Of a stretch of 64,000 nucleotides of DNA, positions 19,592 through 31,836 are shown piece by piece. The stretch is from Vickermania ingenoplastis (lineage: Eukaryota; Euglenozoa; Kinetoplastea; Trypanosomatida; Trypanosomatidae), in the NCBI GenBank assembly GCA_010157825.1, contig VFSE01000216.1:124001-188000 (forward strand), read 5' to 3'. Within the stretch, counting starts at the first letter, position 1. Each line of letters starts with the position of its first letter. Made by a program: the position numbers and the translations under genes. The notes beneath the pieces were generated by a model. The model saw only the letters and a list, made by a program, of their open reading frames with translations. It was not told where the DNA came from and ran no database searches.

Positions 19592-21028
19592 TTAGCAGGT
19601 GTACATCTCTGAGCCATCGAGCACAGGGAAGCAGGTGTCTAGACCCGTGGTTTCTACCAGTGCCTCGCCAGTGCAATCTACGCTGAGCGGGAACCGCAGT
19701 CGAACCATTTCTGTCGCCTTGCACTGGAACCTGATAGAGCCGCGCTCTCCAAACGGGGCGGGGAGGCAGGTGTTGGCCTGCCACGCCTCCTTCTCAGAAC
19801 ATGCTCGCGAGCAGCGGTTGTCTTTGCAGGCCGTGCGAACAATGACGTCTCTGAACGGCGCTGGGGGCGCGGTGCTGGTGGATGTGGTGGATGTTGTCGT
19901 CGTTGTGATGACCGGGGTCGGAGGCGGGTCGCCGTCCTCGTTGATGACCCCTGCGATCACGTACTGATTCATCAGGCACAGATTGGCGCCCTTCTTGAGC
20001 AGCAGGTAGCCTTCTTTGCCCCACTTCGTCCCCCACGAGTTCTTGATGATCCAATAGGGCGGGTCGCTCTCATCATCATATCCCACGAGCAGCATGGCGT
20101 GGTTCAACTCCGTTGAGGTCGCCTCTGTGACGATCCCTCCAGCGTAGAACACAAGATCGGTACCGTCCACGGCAATCCCCAGCGGTCCATGCTGGGCGAG
20201 GTACGCCATGATCATCTCCTCATTGTCGGCAACAAACAGAAACTTGCTCGCATACCCGCCCCATTCCACCGTGCGCTTCCCCAGCTGGCACGTCTCGGGC
20301 TCTTGCGCTTCCTTGGTGTTGTAGGGGTAGCTCGCCTCTGTTGCCACGTATCCATTGTAATTGTCGAAAAGCCACCGAAACGCCGTCTCCATAGCGCCAC
20401 CACCGCAGCCGTAGTCGTACTCGTCGCAGCTCACGAGCATCTGCTCCGAGAAGGCGGTGAGAGGGTGGCCGGCCAGAGCCCACTGCCCCTCGATCACTCC
20501 AATGGTGGAAAAGGCCCAGCAACTCCCGCACCGGCCCTGTTCCTTGACGGGCGTGACGACACCTTCTTCCCGCCAGTCCTTCTTGCTCGGGACGGACTCC
20601 AGCGGCGGGTACGCGCTGCGCGGCGCAAACAGCTCGGTGCTCTCTCCAGAGTGGCGGAGCTTCAGCGCGCGCTCAAAGTGTGGTGCCCCGTTGAGGTAGC
20701 GGCCACGCACGGCATCCGCGGCTTCGTCAAACCACGACTGCCACTCGAAGTGCGCCAGCGGGTTGCGGGACCGCAATAACTCCAGCGACCCCATGTGCGC
20801 CGCGAAGTGCGCACGCGCAGCAGCAGCGGCAGCCTCCGACTCGTACGTCTTGCCGAACGCGCGCTGGAACGCCTTGAAGCTTTTATCTAGGGCGGCACGC
20901 TCCTCCGGTGCTTCCGGGGGGCGACGCGCAGCCAACAGTGTCGGGCGGCCGGCAGCCGGCGACGACAGCACGCACAGCGCCACCAGAGCGCAGAGGACGG
21001 CGCCGAGCAGCGGGTGGCGGGTGAACAT
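19592..21028 (-). CDS. CPB: Cathepsin-L-like cysteine peptidase (CPB type), copy 1, intact
   Basis: A complete 478-residue clan CA, family C1 peptidase. It has a signal peptide (1-27), an I29-type propeptide (about 45-140) and a mature domain from about residue 146. The oxyanion Gln164 and catalytic Cys170 lie in GRCGSCWAF, His310 in LNHAMLLVGY and Asn330 in IKNSWGTKWG. A Thr/Ser/Pro hinge (about 367-392) leads to a Cys-rich C-terminal extension of about 85 residues, typical of trypanosomatid CPB/cruzipain-type enzymes. These are lysosomal/endosomal peptidases; localisation here is by analogy. It is the most distal of three tandem copies in the transcription unit and the only one whose frame is unbroken. 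Its propeptide and 5' flank are nearly identical to copy 2. Confidence 0.95.
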   Translation of the reverse strand: MFTRHPLLGAVLCALVALCVLSSPAAGRPTLLAARRPPEAPEERAALDKSFKAFQRAFGKTYESEAAAAAARAHFAAHMGSLELLRSRNPLAHFEWQSWFDEAADAVRGRYLNGAPHFERALKLRHSGESTELFAPRSAYPPLESVPSKKDWREEGVVTPVKEQGRCGSCWAFSTIGVIEGQWALAGHPLTAFSEQMLVSCDEYDYGCGGGAMETAFRWLFDNYNGYVATEASYPYNTKEAQEPETCQLGKRTVEWGGYASKFLFVADNEEMIMAYLAQHGPLGIAVDGTDLVFYAGGIVTEATSTELNHAMLLVGYDDESDPPYWIIKNSWGTKWGKEGYLLLKKGANLCLMNQYVIAGVINEDGDPPPTPVITTTTTSTTSTSTAPPAPFRDVIVRTACKDNRCSRACSEKEAWQANTCLPAPFGERGSIRFQCKATEMVRLRFPLSVDCTGEALVETTGLDTCFPVLDGSEMYTC

Positions 21029-21301
21029 CCTCTCCTAGGGGTATGTGTGGTGAACAACAGGGAGGCAGGGAAGGAGGAACCAAAAGTATAACTCGAAACT
21101 GCAAGGCCTCGACAAGGAGAGCAGCAGCAACGGCACAGGTGTGGCGGGTTCCGATGCTTAGAATAAGCGATAGTCTCAACCTGTTGAATAGATCGAATAA
21201 AATATAAACGTACAAGAGAGGGAGAGAGAGGGAGAAAAGGACGACGTGGAGGCAATAAGGCGTGTGCAGTCAACGGCCATGCTTTCTGTTTGGAAATCGT
21301 G
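20480..21301 (-). repeat. Near-identical duplicated block, unit A of the CPB array
   Basis: This segment covers the first part of copy 1 (signal, propeptide, active-site Cys) and about 270 bases of its 5' flank. It matches 22274-23104 almost base for base, differing by a handful of substitutions and a longer G run. The peptidase sequence downstream of it is clearly diverged between copies, which points to recent gene conversion or unequal crossover. Confidence 0.85.
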
Positions 21302-21712
21302 CTCTTTTGTTGTTGTTGTTGTTTTGTTCAAGGGAAGAGAAAGAAAAGGTTCACCTGAAACGCTTCTTTTTTTCTCCAATTAGCAATTGGCCTTCTCTTC
21401 CCTTTTTTGCCGCATACCGAGGAAGAAAAAGACGAAGAAGCGTAGTGATGACGAGAAAGCCAGAGACAAACACAAAAAAAAAAAAGAGCTGCACGGTTCC
21501 GCTATAACTCCACAGTTGTCCCTATCAACACGCAGGAGAATGAGTACATACACGGAGAGAGAGAGAACCATATGACGGGGGCAGCGAATCCGGTACCAAA
21601 CGATAGGTGAAGGGAAGAACAAAATGAATCCCTCATTTACCCTTACCAGTAGACTTATCTCAGGACAATTGTTGTTCATCCTTTCGTTTTTCTTGTGTGT
21701 GTGTGGGGGGGG
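21029..21712. other. Spacer between CPB copies 1 and 2
   Basis: The half next to copy 1 (to about 21301) repeats the 5' flank of copy 2. It includes a purine-rich tract (about 21213-21240) that would be a pyrimidine tract on the transcribed strand. The rest is unique, with poly-A and GA runs. No gene seen. Confidence 0.7.
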
Positions 21713-23407
<1,695 letters not shown>

Positions 23408-24830
23408 CTACTCCCCCGTGCCCTTGGCGCAGGTGTACTTCTCGGACCCTGTGAGGCCGGGGTAACAGGAATCCAGCGTAAAGGTGCTGAACGTCATCGG
23501 CCCGGTGCAATCCGTGCTGGTCAAGTACCGTCGCAGGATCATTTCGGAAGACCCGCATTGCACCTCCATGGACCCGCGCTCTCCAAACGGGGCGGGGAGG
23601 CACGTGTTGGCCTCCCACGCCTCCTCGAAGACCTCACCCCCACACCAGATCCCCGAGAACGACAAGCGGTGGACGGCCAGGGCAGAGGGCGGCGGCGGTG
23701 GCGGGGGCACCGGGGGGCTTCGGTGGAGCGGGGAGTTTGGGGTCGAGAATGGCAGCCACGGCGTGCTCCGCCATCAAACAGGTGTTCGCCCCTTTCTGAA
23801 CGCGAATGAACCCATTCTCACCCCACTTCGTCCCCCACGAGTTCTTGATGATCCAATATGGGGGGTCGTTCTCATCGTTGTATCCCACGAGCAGGACACC
23901 ATGGTTCAGCTGAGAGGCGGTGCCGTTGGTGAGGACACCTCCACGGTAGGTCAGAAAATCTGTGGCGTCGACCGCAATGGGCACCGGGCCATGCTCCGCG
24001 AGGTAGGCCATGATAAGCCCTTCGTTGGTGGCCAGCAGCTGAAAGCCAGTGATGTAGCCCATCCACTCCGGCTCCCGAACACGTAGTTCGCACGCGCCAT
24101 TGACTTCGGTGGTTCCAGAGGTATACGAATAGCTCTTCTCTGTTGCAACGTACCCGTTGGTCATCTTTAGCAACCAATCAAAGGCATACTCCATCAGGCC
24201 GCCGTTGCACCCCTGGTCCACCTTGTCGCAGCTCACGAGCATCTGCTCCGAGAAATTCTGAAGAGGGTGGCCGGCCAGAGCCCACTGCCCCTCCACGCCG
24301 CCTATAGTTGAGAAGGCCCAGCAACTCCCGCACCGGCCCTGATCCTTGACGGGCGTGACGACACCTTCTTCCCGCCAGTCCTTCTTGCTCGGGACGGACT
24401 CCAGCGGCGGGTACACGCTGCGCGGCGCAAACAACTCGGTGCTCTCTCCAGAGTGGCGGAGCTTCAGCGCGCGCTCAAAGTGTGGTGCCCCGTTGAGGTA
24501 GCGGCCACGCACGGCATCCGCGGCTTCGTCAAACCACGACTGCCACTCGAAGTGCGCCAGCGGGTTGCGGGACCGCAATAACTCCAGCGACCCCATGTGC
24601 GCCGCGAAGTGCGCACGCGCAGCAGCAGCGGCGGCCTCCGACTCGTACGTCTTGCCGAACGCGCGCTGGAACGCCTCGAAGCTTCTATCTGGGGCGGCAC
24701 GCGCCTCCAGTGCTTCCGGGCGGCGACGCGCAGCCAACAGTGTCGGGCGGCCGGCAGCCGGCGACGACAGCACGCACAGCGCCACCAGAGCGCAGAGGAC
24801 GGCGCCAAGCAGCGGATGGCGGGTGAACAT
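23408..24830 (-). CDS. CPB: Cathepsin-L-like cysteine peptidase, copy 3: diverged, frame break before the C-terminal extension
   Basis: It starts at the ATG at 24830 with a signal and propeptide close to copies 1 and 2. The mature domain differs from copy 1 (for example VDQGCNGGLMEYAFDWLLKM) but keeps the catalytic set: [19 protein letters not shown] and IKNSWGTKWG. In the starting frame the protein ends at residue 398 (stop at 23634), shortly after the domain. A one-base phase change in the C/G-rich hinge (about 23665-23725) would instead lead into a C-terminal extension ending at 23408. That extension contains AWEANTCLPAPFGERGS, close to copy 1. So the extension is present and conserved but out of frame here. 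Enzyme activity is expected either way. Confidence 0.85.
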
Positions 24831-26616
24831 CCTCTCCCTGGGGGGTCTGAAGGGTGAGCAGAGGTTGCGAAAGAGAAGCAGAGAGCGAAAGAAGAAGAAA
24901 GGTGTGCTCGTCGCAATGCTTGAACAAGGCGCTCTTCCGGGGGTCTAGGTCGTGGGAGGATCGTGTCGAGGGCTAATGCAAGTTCCAACAGAAATGGAGA
25001 GCAAGAAGAAAAGAAACGAGACAAAAAATAAATAAAAAAAAACGTGAAACGAATTTCTACAGACAAAAATAATAATATAAATGCACAGAATAAGAAAAAT
25101 GAAGAAGAAAAATGAAGAAAGAAAAATATGGGAATGGAAACGTGAAAAACAAAAGAGAGGGGAAGAGGGGCAGCGTCAGCGCTGCGGCACAAGGAATGGA
25201 TCCAAGCGTGGAATACCAACAGCGCTGAACTTTATTCTTGTGTAGTTTTGTGCAATTAGTTGAGAATGTTTGCTCTTTCTTTATATACGATCGGAGCGTG
25301 ATCCTATGCTAATGAGTGGGGGAGAGACGGCGTAGAAGGCATCGCATATGCTCCGTGGAGCTGTCCATGACCTTCTTGGTATCCATAAAAAGAGAGAGAC
25401 GGGAGTGGGAGGGGGGGGGCTCCTGTCCTCTCTTGTTACACAAGCAATAAAGAAAAGAGGATGTAATTGCTCTTCCTCGTAGGTACGCCACCCTCCCCTG
25501 ACGTCTCCCCAACCGTCTGCTCCTTCTTTGTTTGTGTGATGTTTACATCCGCCACCAGATATGAAGATAATACAAAAATATTATAATATTATAATAATAA
25601 TGAATTTAAAAAAAAAAACTCTGTGTATGTTCATTTGTTCTTTATGTACAGCGCGCATCACGACAGCAACGGAAACGAAAAGAAATATATATATATATAT
25701 ATATATATATATCATTCACAGTCGTTCTTAGTCGTTCGTCTAGGATTTTTCTCTGTTTATCTCTCTCTCTCTCGCTTGTGTTGCACTTTATGAGTTCGCT
25801 CTCTTCATTTTCTTCTGCGTATGAGTGATAAATGGCTTGTGTTGTTTGTTCTGGTGGTAAAAGGAGAAGAGCTTCTGTAGAGAAGAGAGAGGCTGTGCTG
25901 CCATTGGTCTCCGCAGTTTATTTTATCTTTATTATTATTTTTTCTTTTGGCTGGTTGACGAAATTTTATTCGGAAGGGGGTGTTTTCCAAAAAAAAAAAA
26001 AAACATCCTGGATAGCAAATCATATGAAGATGTATCGCCAGCAGAAAAATAATAATAATAACTCACTGCGTGCAGTTGCGGTCAGCCACACCTCTTACAA
26101 TTACGGTAGAGAAGGGGAAAGGAAGCAAACCTTTGTCGAGAAGGTACGACCGTACACATATACAACACTGTACAAAAATTGAATGAAAGAAAAAAAGCCC
26201 CGGGAGAGTCGGACGAAGGGAAAAAAGTGTGGGGGGAATTGTATGCATAAGTGGAGCGAAATAAGTAGCGCTGTGAAGATCCTTCGCATCCCATCTCTCC
26301 TCTATCCCACAACGGATGCCGTATCTTTTACCTGGATTCTCTTTGTACACCTCTCCATTCGGTGAACGCTGAGGGAGAAAGAAACGAAAAGAGAAGTACA
26401 AGAAAAGAAAAAAAAAGAGGTGGTTGCGGGGAAGGGGATCTCATTCAGCTAGAAAACTCTTTCTTTTCATTCCTTTCCCATGGTCTTTGTGCTCAGCACT
26501 CCCCAGCCATGGCCCTTCCGAACACCCCTCTCCTATATCCTGAGCCCCAGAGTTGCTGACCACATCCCGGTAAGTATACTCAAAGCCCAAAATGTGTATC
26601 ATGATATATATTTATA

Positions 26617-26651
<35 letters not shown>

Positions 26652-27077
26652 TTCCTTACCGCGTACGAAGATGTGAGAAAAAAATTAGTGTCGCGTATAA
26701 ACTGGCTTTACATGGAAGCACGGAATCCAGAGCCCCGAAAAATGAAAAATTAAACAGAAAAAAAAATACTTTTTTTTTGAAAAAAAAAAAGAACCATAGA
26801 AACGACGCACAGCTGGGAAGTCAACCACACTCTTTTGCTTGCAGTGCCCTCTCCGAGGAACTGTGCAAGGAAACCCACTCTCGCTCCTTCCGTCTGTAAG
26901 GTGGGCTCGTGTTGTTGTTGTTGTTGTTGTTGTTGTTTTTTCCTTCTTTTCTCCTCTCTCTACCGTCTTCTATACCCCTCAAACCCTTAACACAAAAAAA
27001 AGGGGGGGAAAAGGGCACGGAACACAGTGTCGGAGTGATCTGCTCCGCGGGAGTTTTTGTTTTGCTGTTTTACATAT
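24831..27077. other. Long intergenic region
   Basis: About 2.2 kb with no supportable gene. It contains purine-rich runs at about 24855-24900 and 24990-25150 (pyrimidine on the transcribed strand, the likely trans-splice zone for CPB copy 3). Other simple sequence includes (TA)n at about 25687-25712 and 26622-26647 and (TTG)n at about 26911-26937. Base composition falls toward AT from here rightward. Confidence 0.65.
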
Positions 27078-29219
27078 TTACAGCATGAACTCCATATCAC
27101 CAGGTAAGTCATTGGGCTGCATGTGCACCTTGTTCGAGCGCATCTGTTCCCAAACGTTGTTTCGGATATGTCCTTGACCAGGATTATGCTGGTGTTTGTT
27201 CCCGCCCATTTCAGAGAATCGATCTCCTCCGTCTCCGTCAACGGTGGAAAGCATAGCGCTGAGCTCTGTGGGGGAGTTCATGTTGTACGGATTGGAGTTC
27301 TTGTCACTGTATCCGGCAGGCGATCCCGGTTGAACCCCGTTCGGGTTGTTGTTCATGTTTGTCTGTGGCGCCCCGTAGCCGTTGAGCATTGGTAACCGAT
27401 TGCCCAATAGAGGGCCATTCGGCCCGTCCGCCAGCGGGTAGCTGTGTTGTGTCTGGTGCTCACGCTGCCGCTCCCCCTGTCGCCGAATAACCCAGTCAAA
27501 GATCCAGTCTCGCTCCCAGTTGTGTCGGTCCATGATCGACGCAAAGAACTCTCTGCAGGACGTGTAGTCAGGGGTCTCCTCGAACTTGAGACCACGAGCG
27601 TAAGTGATGAATTTAAGAATTTGCGGTGGCTCATCACGGCAGAGGATCTCTGGTCGAGTATTCATTTTCTTCTCAGAGATGCGCACGTTCTTCGCTTGGG
27701 GATCTGGAGCGCCACGAATGCCTTGCCACGGGAGAAAACCGCGCTTTAGGAAGTACAGTACAATATATCCTAGCGCTTCAATATCGTCCCGTCTCGTCTG
27801 CTCCACACCCATGTGGGCGTTGATACTACAGTAGCGAGCTGTGCCGGTAAGGCTTTTTCCCTCCTTGTACGTCACGTGAAGATTTGTTCTGGGGTCTAAG
27901 TACCGCTTTGATAGACCGTAATCGATGAGATAAACCACATGTGCCCGTTCTGCATCTCCTCCCATCACAAAGTTCTCGGGCTTCAGATCTCTATGGATAA
28001 ACCCTTTGTGGTGTAGGTACTCTATCCGGTGAAGCATTTGGTCGGCGATCAAGCACACGGTCTTGAGGCTAAACCTTCGATGACAGTAGTTGAACAAGTC
28101 CTCCAAGTTAGGGCCCAACAGATCCATGACCATCACATTGTACTCCCCCTCTGTACCGTAGAAGTAGCAACGAGGAAAGCCGACAACCTCTCGAAGCTCT
28201 TGGAACGTGGCGGGGCCGAGCCCCTTCCCCCGTCCAGAATGCGGAGTATTGTCTCCGTCAACCTTCTGGCCGCTACGCAAGGACTCCACAAAGGCACCGC
28301 CACGTGTAGGGACCACTTTATTAGTGGTGAAGAAAGTGTTCTTGTTGTAGCGGGTAATAGAGGGATGAAAATTGGTCTCCTTGGTGTGGAGCAGTTTGTA
28401 GATACGGCTCTCGTAGAGCAGCTGCGGGTGGCGAACCTTCACCGACTCTAACTTGATCGCTACTTCCTTGTTAGAGATGGTGTCGATACCCCAATAGATC
28501 TCACCGAAACTGCCAGCACCGATTTGAGTTTTCATCAGGAATCGTCCCTTCCCTACCGTCAGTTCTTCGCGGCGAGCTCCCTTTTTCGCAGCTAGACTGC
28601 CAGCTCCTTTCACCAGCACAGATCCGGGTGTGTACCGCTGGTAGCTGGGTTGTCCCAGTGCGTTGTCTTCCGCTACGGATCCAGAAGGTATTTTGTGAAT
28701 ACCGCTATCCGTGTACTCCGCGCGGACCGCTCCAATTCCTGGAGGACTTCCCATACCGAGAAAGTTTGGCATGTTGGAGCCCACAGGGCTAGAGAGTTTT
28801 TCCCCCGCTCGGTCGCTTTCCCTATTGGAGCCCTGATTGCTGACCAGAAATTCTTCGCCTGGTGCTCGAGGAATGCCGTCCGACTTTAGGTGAGGTGAAA
28901 ACTCCGTGGGGTTGCGAATCCCCGGAGACTGAAACCGAGGAGACTCCTTTGGGTATCCAGTGCGGCTTCCGAGATTCCCGCGCCCGCTCCCGTCGCTGGA
29001 AATCTGGGGTCCCACAGCAAAAGAAGAGCCCTCCGGCACTCCACGTGCGCTAAGGGTAATCTGCTGTTGTTGCCCGTAGCCATCTATCCCGCGGTTGGCA
29101 CGCTGAACGTTGAAGGACGAACTTTCTTTCAGAGTTGGTTGAGCTGCCGGCCTAGGGATTGCAGCACCTTGGGCGTTGTTGTTGACCCCATAGTCAACCA
29201 TCTTGTTCCCTCCGTACAT
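27078..29219 (-). CDS. Casein kinase 1-like protein kinase with long N-terminal extension
   Basis: A 713-residue protein. The N-terminal 225 residues are low-order, rich in Gly, Ser, Pro and Asn. The kinase domain (about 227-540) shows the glycine loop GAGSFGEIY, ATP lysine about 256 (VAIKLE) and HRDLKPENF (catalytic Asp 411). The CK1-specific TGTARYCSINAHMGVEQ takes the place of the APE region. The usual DFG reads DYG at 433-435. About 70 residues (279-347) are inserted between helix C and strand 4, where typical CK1 has a short turn. The tail is Asn/Gly/Pro-rich. CK1 enzymes phosphorylate primed Ser/Thr; the substrates here are unknown. It is much larger than the 330-350-residue classical CK1 isoforms. 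Its codons are less GC-rich than genes further left. Confidence 0.9.
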   Translation of the reverse strand: MYGGNKMVDYGVNNNAQGAAIPRPAAQPTLKESSSFNVQRANRGIDGYGQQQQITLSARGVPEGSSFAVGPQISSDGSGRGNLGSRTGYPKESPRFQSPGIRNPTEFSPHLKSDGIPRAPGEEFLVSNQGSNRESDRAGEKLSSPVGSNMPNFLGMGSPPGIGAVRAEYTDSGIHKIPSGSVAEDNALGQPSYQRYTPGSVLVKGAGSLAAKKGARREELTVGKGRFLMKTQIGAGSFGEIYWGIDTISNKEVAIKLESVKVRHPQLLYESRIYKLLHTKETNFHPSITRYNKNTFFTTNKVVPTRGGAFVESLRSGQKVDGDNTPHSGRGKGLGPATFQELREVVGFPRCYFYGTEGEYNVMVMDLLGPNLEDLFNYCHRRFSLKTVCLIADQMLHRIEYLHHKGFIHRDLKPENFVMGGDAERAHVVYLIDYGLSKRYLDPRTNLHVTYKEGKSLTGTARYCSINAHMGVEQTRRDDIEALGYIVLYFLKRGFLPWQGIRGAPDPQAKNVRISEKKMNTRPEILCRDEPPQILKFITYARGLKFEETPDYTSCREFFASIMDRHNWERDWIFDWVIRRQGERQREHQTQHSYPLADGPNGPLLGNRLPMLNGYGAPQTNMNNNPNGVQPGSPAGYSDKNSNPYNMNSPTELSAMLSTVDGDGGDRFSEMGGNKHQHNPGQGHIRNNVWEQMRSNKVHMQPNDLPGDMEFML

Positions 29220-30109
29220 CCTGAATGAATATGGAGACCTACCGGGATGGTGATAACGAGAGTAGCGCTCTCTATAGGCTTATTTGATTGACAATACCCT
29301 CTATCCTCGTGAAACACAAACTGCGCCTTTAGTTGTGTTTGGGGTCTTACAGGTCCCACCACAGGGTTGTGAGGGGACAGAATTGGAAAAAAAAAAAGGA
29401 TAATGAGCGATTCCCTTCTGAGAAAGAAGGCTCTCGGGAAAAAAAAACCTTACACCTGAAAGTGGGAAAAGATGCCTAAGAAAACAAAATCAATAAATTC
29501 AGAAAGAAGTATACAATTTCAAAAAAAAAAACACTAGAAAGGGAGTGCACGAGAAACACTTCTTTCTTCATTTATCGAAAGAAGATGAGAAAATGAAAGG
29601 AAAGGAAAAGAATAAAAGAAACAAACAGATGATGGCACTATAAATGGGAAAGGCATTAGCATCAAGCAGCATTGGAAATCACTCGGCTAATTTAAGCTTT
29701 AGAGGCGTTTGTGAGGTAGAAACCACTTCCGTTGTTCGTATGTGTTTGTATCAGAATGGGGGTGAAGGCATAATGTCTTTGTTGAGGTTGTGGTTTTGCC
29801 AAATGAGCTTCTCGGTGAGATGGTTTACGGATGAAGATTTGGACTTTAGGGGCGCGGAGACACACTCTCTGATTTCTTGTGTGCACCTATGTGCGTGTGG
29901 GTGGGTGAATGTGAAATGTGTAGAGTAATGCATTATATAGGTATGGTATCTAGAGTGTGAATCAGAAGTTGTGTATGCCTCACGATATTTTTTGTTCAAG
30001 ACTTCCTCTCTGCCCGTCGCGATCCTCTATAGCATCGGAAAGTTGTTCCGCCTGAGGTACACAAAGAAAAGAATGGATGAATAAAGGAGTTTTGTCTTTC
30101 CCATTTTTC
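29220..30109. other. Intergenic region
   Basis: AT-leaning sequence with poly-A runs and no gene. On the transcribed strand it is the 3' UTR of the deacetylase gene and the leader of the CK1-like gene. Confidence 0.65.
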
Positions 30110-31774
30110 TCAAGGGAAGGCCTGACAATGAAGGGACTGGATTTTTTGAACTACTTTATCGCACCACTCCTCATGTTTTTTCATCAGTGTGCTGTCATCG
30201 GCCACATCGCCGTGTTTCGCACCCGCTTGCTCTCCCTCATCGTGGCAGTGTCTTTCTTTGCGCTTTCTCAAGTCACTCCATACTTTAGGGATCGAAACGC
30301 TGCAGAACTTCTGAACCTCCTGATCGTCAGGAGGAAATGTAAGAGAGTGAGCAACGGAAAGAATCCCTGTCGACACAGCTTCGGGATTATAACCGCCTTC
30401 AAGAACTACCACCAATCCTATTGGAGTCGCATTATTCATGGCTGTTTCCCCACTGCACCACTGTTTGAGCTGCATGACACTCCGCGCAAATCCGCCTTCT
30501 ACAGCCATTTTTCCTAAAGGATCGCCATAAGCAGCATCGAATCCTAGGGAAACAAAAACAAGGTCTGGCTGAAACTTTGAAAGCCGCGGAAGAAAAATTT
30601 GGTTCATGATTTTATCCAGAAGCGTGTCTGAAATAACTTCGTGGCATTTCGACGGAATATGAGCGTTAGTATTGATAGCAACATTGCACAAGGATCCCTT
30701 GTGGTGCTGCCCTGTGTAGGTTGTGGCGCCTTCAGGGAGGAAAGGGTAGAAAGAGCCGTTGTCGTACCGATGCAACGACAGATACAGAAGCGGAAACTTC
30801 GATTCGTTTTCGTGTTTGTATTCATCCACAAATTTTGCTGTGCCTTCTCCAAAATGTACGTCTAAGTCTAATATAGCAATTCTTGGTGAGCGCGGATGCC
30901 CACCCTTCTCCAGTACCTTCTTGGGCTGTCTTAGTATCCAAGTAGCTCCTACAGCGACATTATTAATGAGGCAAAAGCCACTGGGTGTATCACATGAGCA
31001 GTGATGCCCTGGAGGTCGAACGAGACAGTAAGCAGTGGTGGGTGTGGTTCGAAAATCTTCCTTTAGTATACTCCCCAAGCGGCTCTTCGAAACATTTTCC
31101 AATACTTTGAGCCCTGCATCAATCACAGCTCCTGCAGAGATTCGAGCAGCGTCGCTGCTTGTTTTTTCGTTGCAGTAGACATCTGACTTCAAGTTTTCTA
31201 TCACAGACCCATTCTCCAGAAAACTGCGATACTTTTTGATGTCGTGAAAGGCACAGATCTCCTGAATCGAAGCAAATCTTGGGTCACAGTATTTCGCAAT
31301 GTTTCCTTCACTTGGAGGATCGGGAGCTATTTGCCACGGAAGCATCAAGCTCGACCTTCGACACTTCTCAAGCATTTCTATCGCTCTTTTCAAACGATAA
31401 GGCGTTTCTGGAGATCGATGGCCCCCAGGTTCATGAAGAAGGACACGGTCATCATATGCCCAAAGAACGGAAGTCTCAGGAGCCTGATCTTTCCCGCCGC
31501 AGTATGCCTGTTGAGAGGCACATTCTTCTTGAATTTTCCCTCCTGACACGTAGTACACTTCTTGATCAAGGAGTTTGTTCATAATGCATATTCCTTCCTC
31601 ATTGACAATGGTGAGTGGGTCATCTTCTACCTCCACCAACCCTAATTTGGCAGCAACTTCTGAAAGTTCATCTTTCAATTCCCCTTTGCTAATCTTCACT
31701 TCTATTTCTAGTTGAGGAGGAACAAATCTACGTAACCTTATGATTCCTGTTATTTTGGGGCGAGAAATAGGCAT
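30110..31774 (-). CDS. Class-II-like histone deacetylase with N-terminal doublecortin-like region
   Basis: A 554-residue arginase-fold deacetylase. The active-site pieces are RPPGHHCSCDTPSGF (tandem His about 257-258), DLDVHFGEGT (zinc ligands Asp305 and His307), LGFDAAYGDPLG (zinc ligand Asp413) and EGGYN (catalytic Tyr about 462). The zinc set is complete, so activity is expected. The second His of the usual HHG is Phe308 here. Residues about 12-78 (RRFVPPQLEIEVKISKGELK, then EEGICIMNKLLDQEVYYVSG) resemble a doublecortin/ubiquitin-like fold, which is unusual next to an HDAC domain. I chose the ATG at 31774 over one at 31873 because a pyrimidine tract and AG lie between them. It is the first gene of the minus-strand unit. 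Confidence 0.88.
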   Translation of the reverse strand: MPISRPKITGIIRLRRFVPPQLEIEVKISKGELKDELSEVAAKLGLVEVEDDPLTIVNEEGICIMNKLLDQEVYYVSGGKIQEECASQQAYCGGKDQAPETSVLWAYDDRVLLHEPGGHRSPETPYRLKRAIEMLEKCRRSSLMLPWQIAPDPPSEGNIAKYCDPRFASIQEICAFHDIKKYRSFLENGSVIENLKSDVYCNEKTSSDAARISAGAVIDAGLKVLENVSKSRLGSILKEDFRTTPTTAYCLVRPPGHHCSCDTPSGFCLINNVAVGATWILRQPKKVLEKGGHPRSPRIAILDLDVHFGEGTAKFVDEYKHENESKFPLLYLSLHRYDNGSFYPFLPEGATTYTGQHHKGSLCNVAINTNAHIPSKCHEVISDTLLDKIMNQIFLPRLSKFQPDLVFVSLGFDAAYGDPLGKMAVEGGFARSVMQLKQWCSGETAMNNATPIGLVVVLEGGYNPEAVSTGILSVAHSLTFPPDDQEVQKFCSVSIPKVWSDLRKRKERHCHDEGEQAGAKHGDVADDSTLMKKHEEWCDKVVQKIQSLHCQAFP

Positions 31775-31776
31775 TG

Positions 31777-31836
31777 CTCTGGAAACGATAATAGGTAGCA
31801 AAACTCCATAAAAATGGAAAGAAAAAAAGTGGAGAG
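31777..31836 (-). promoter_or_regulatory. Probable spliced-leader acceptor for the deacetylase gene
   Basis: A C/T tract on the minus strand (about 31809-31836) is followed by AG at 31780-31779 and 31778-31777. The latter is two bases before the ATG at 31774. It decides the start of the deacetylase. Confidence 0.55.
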
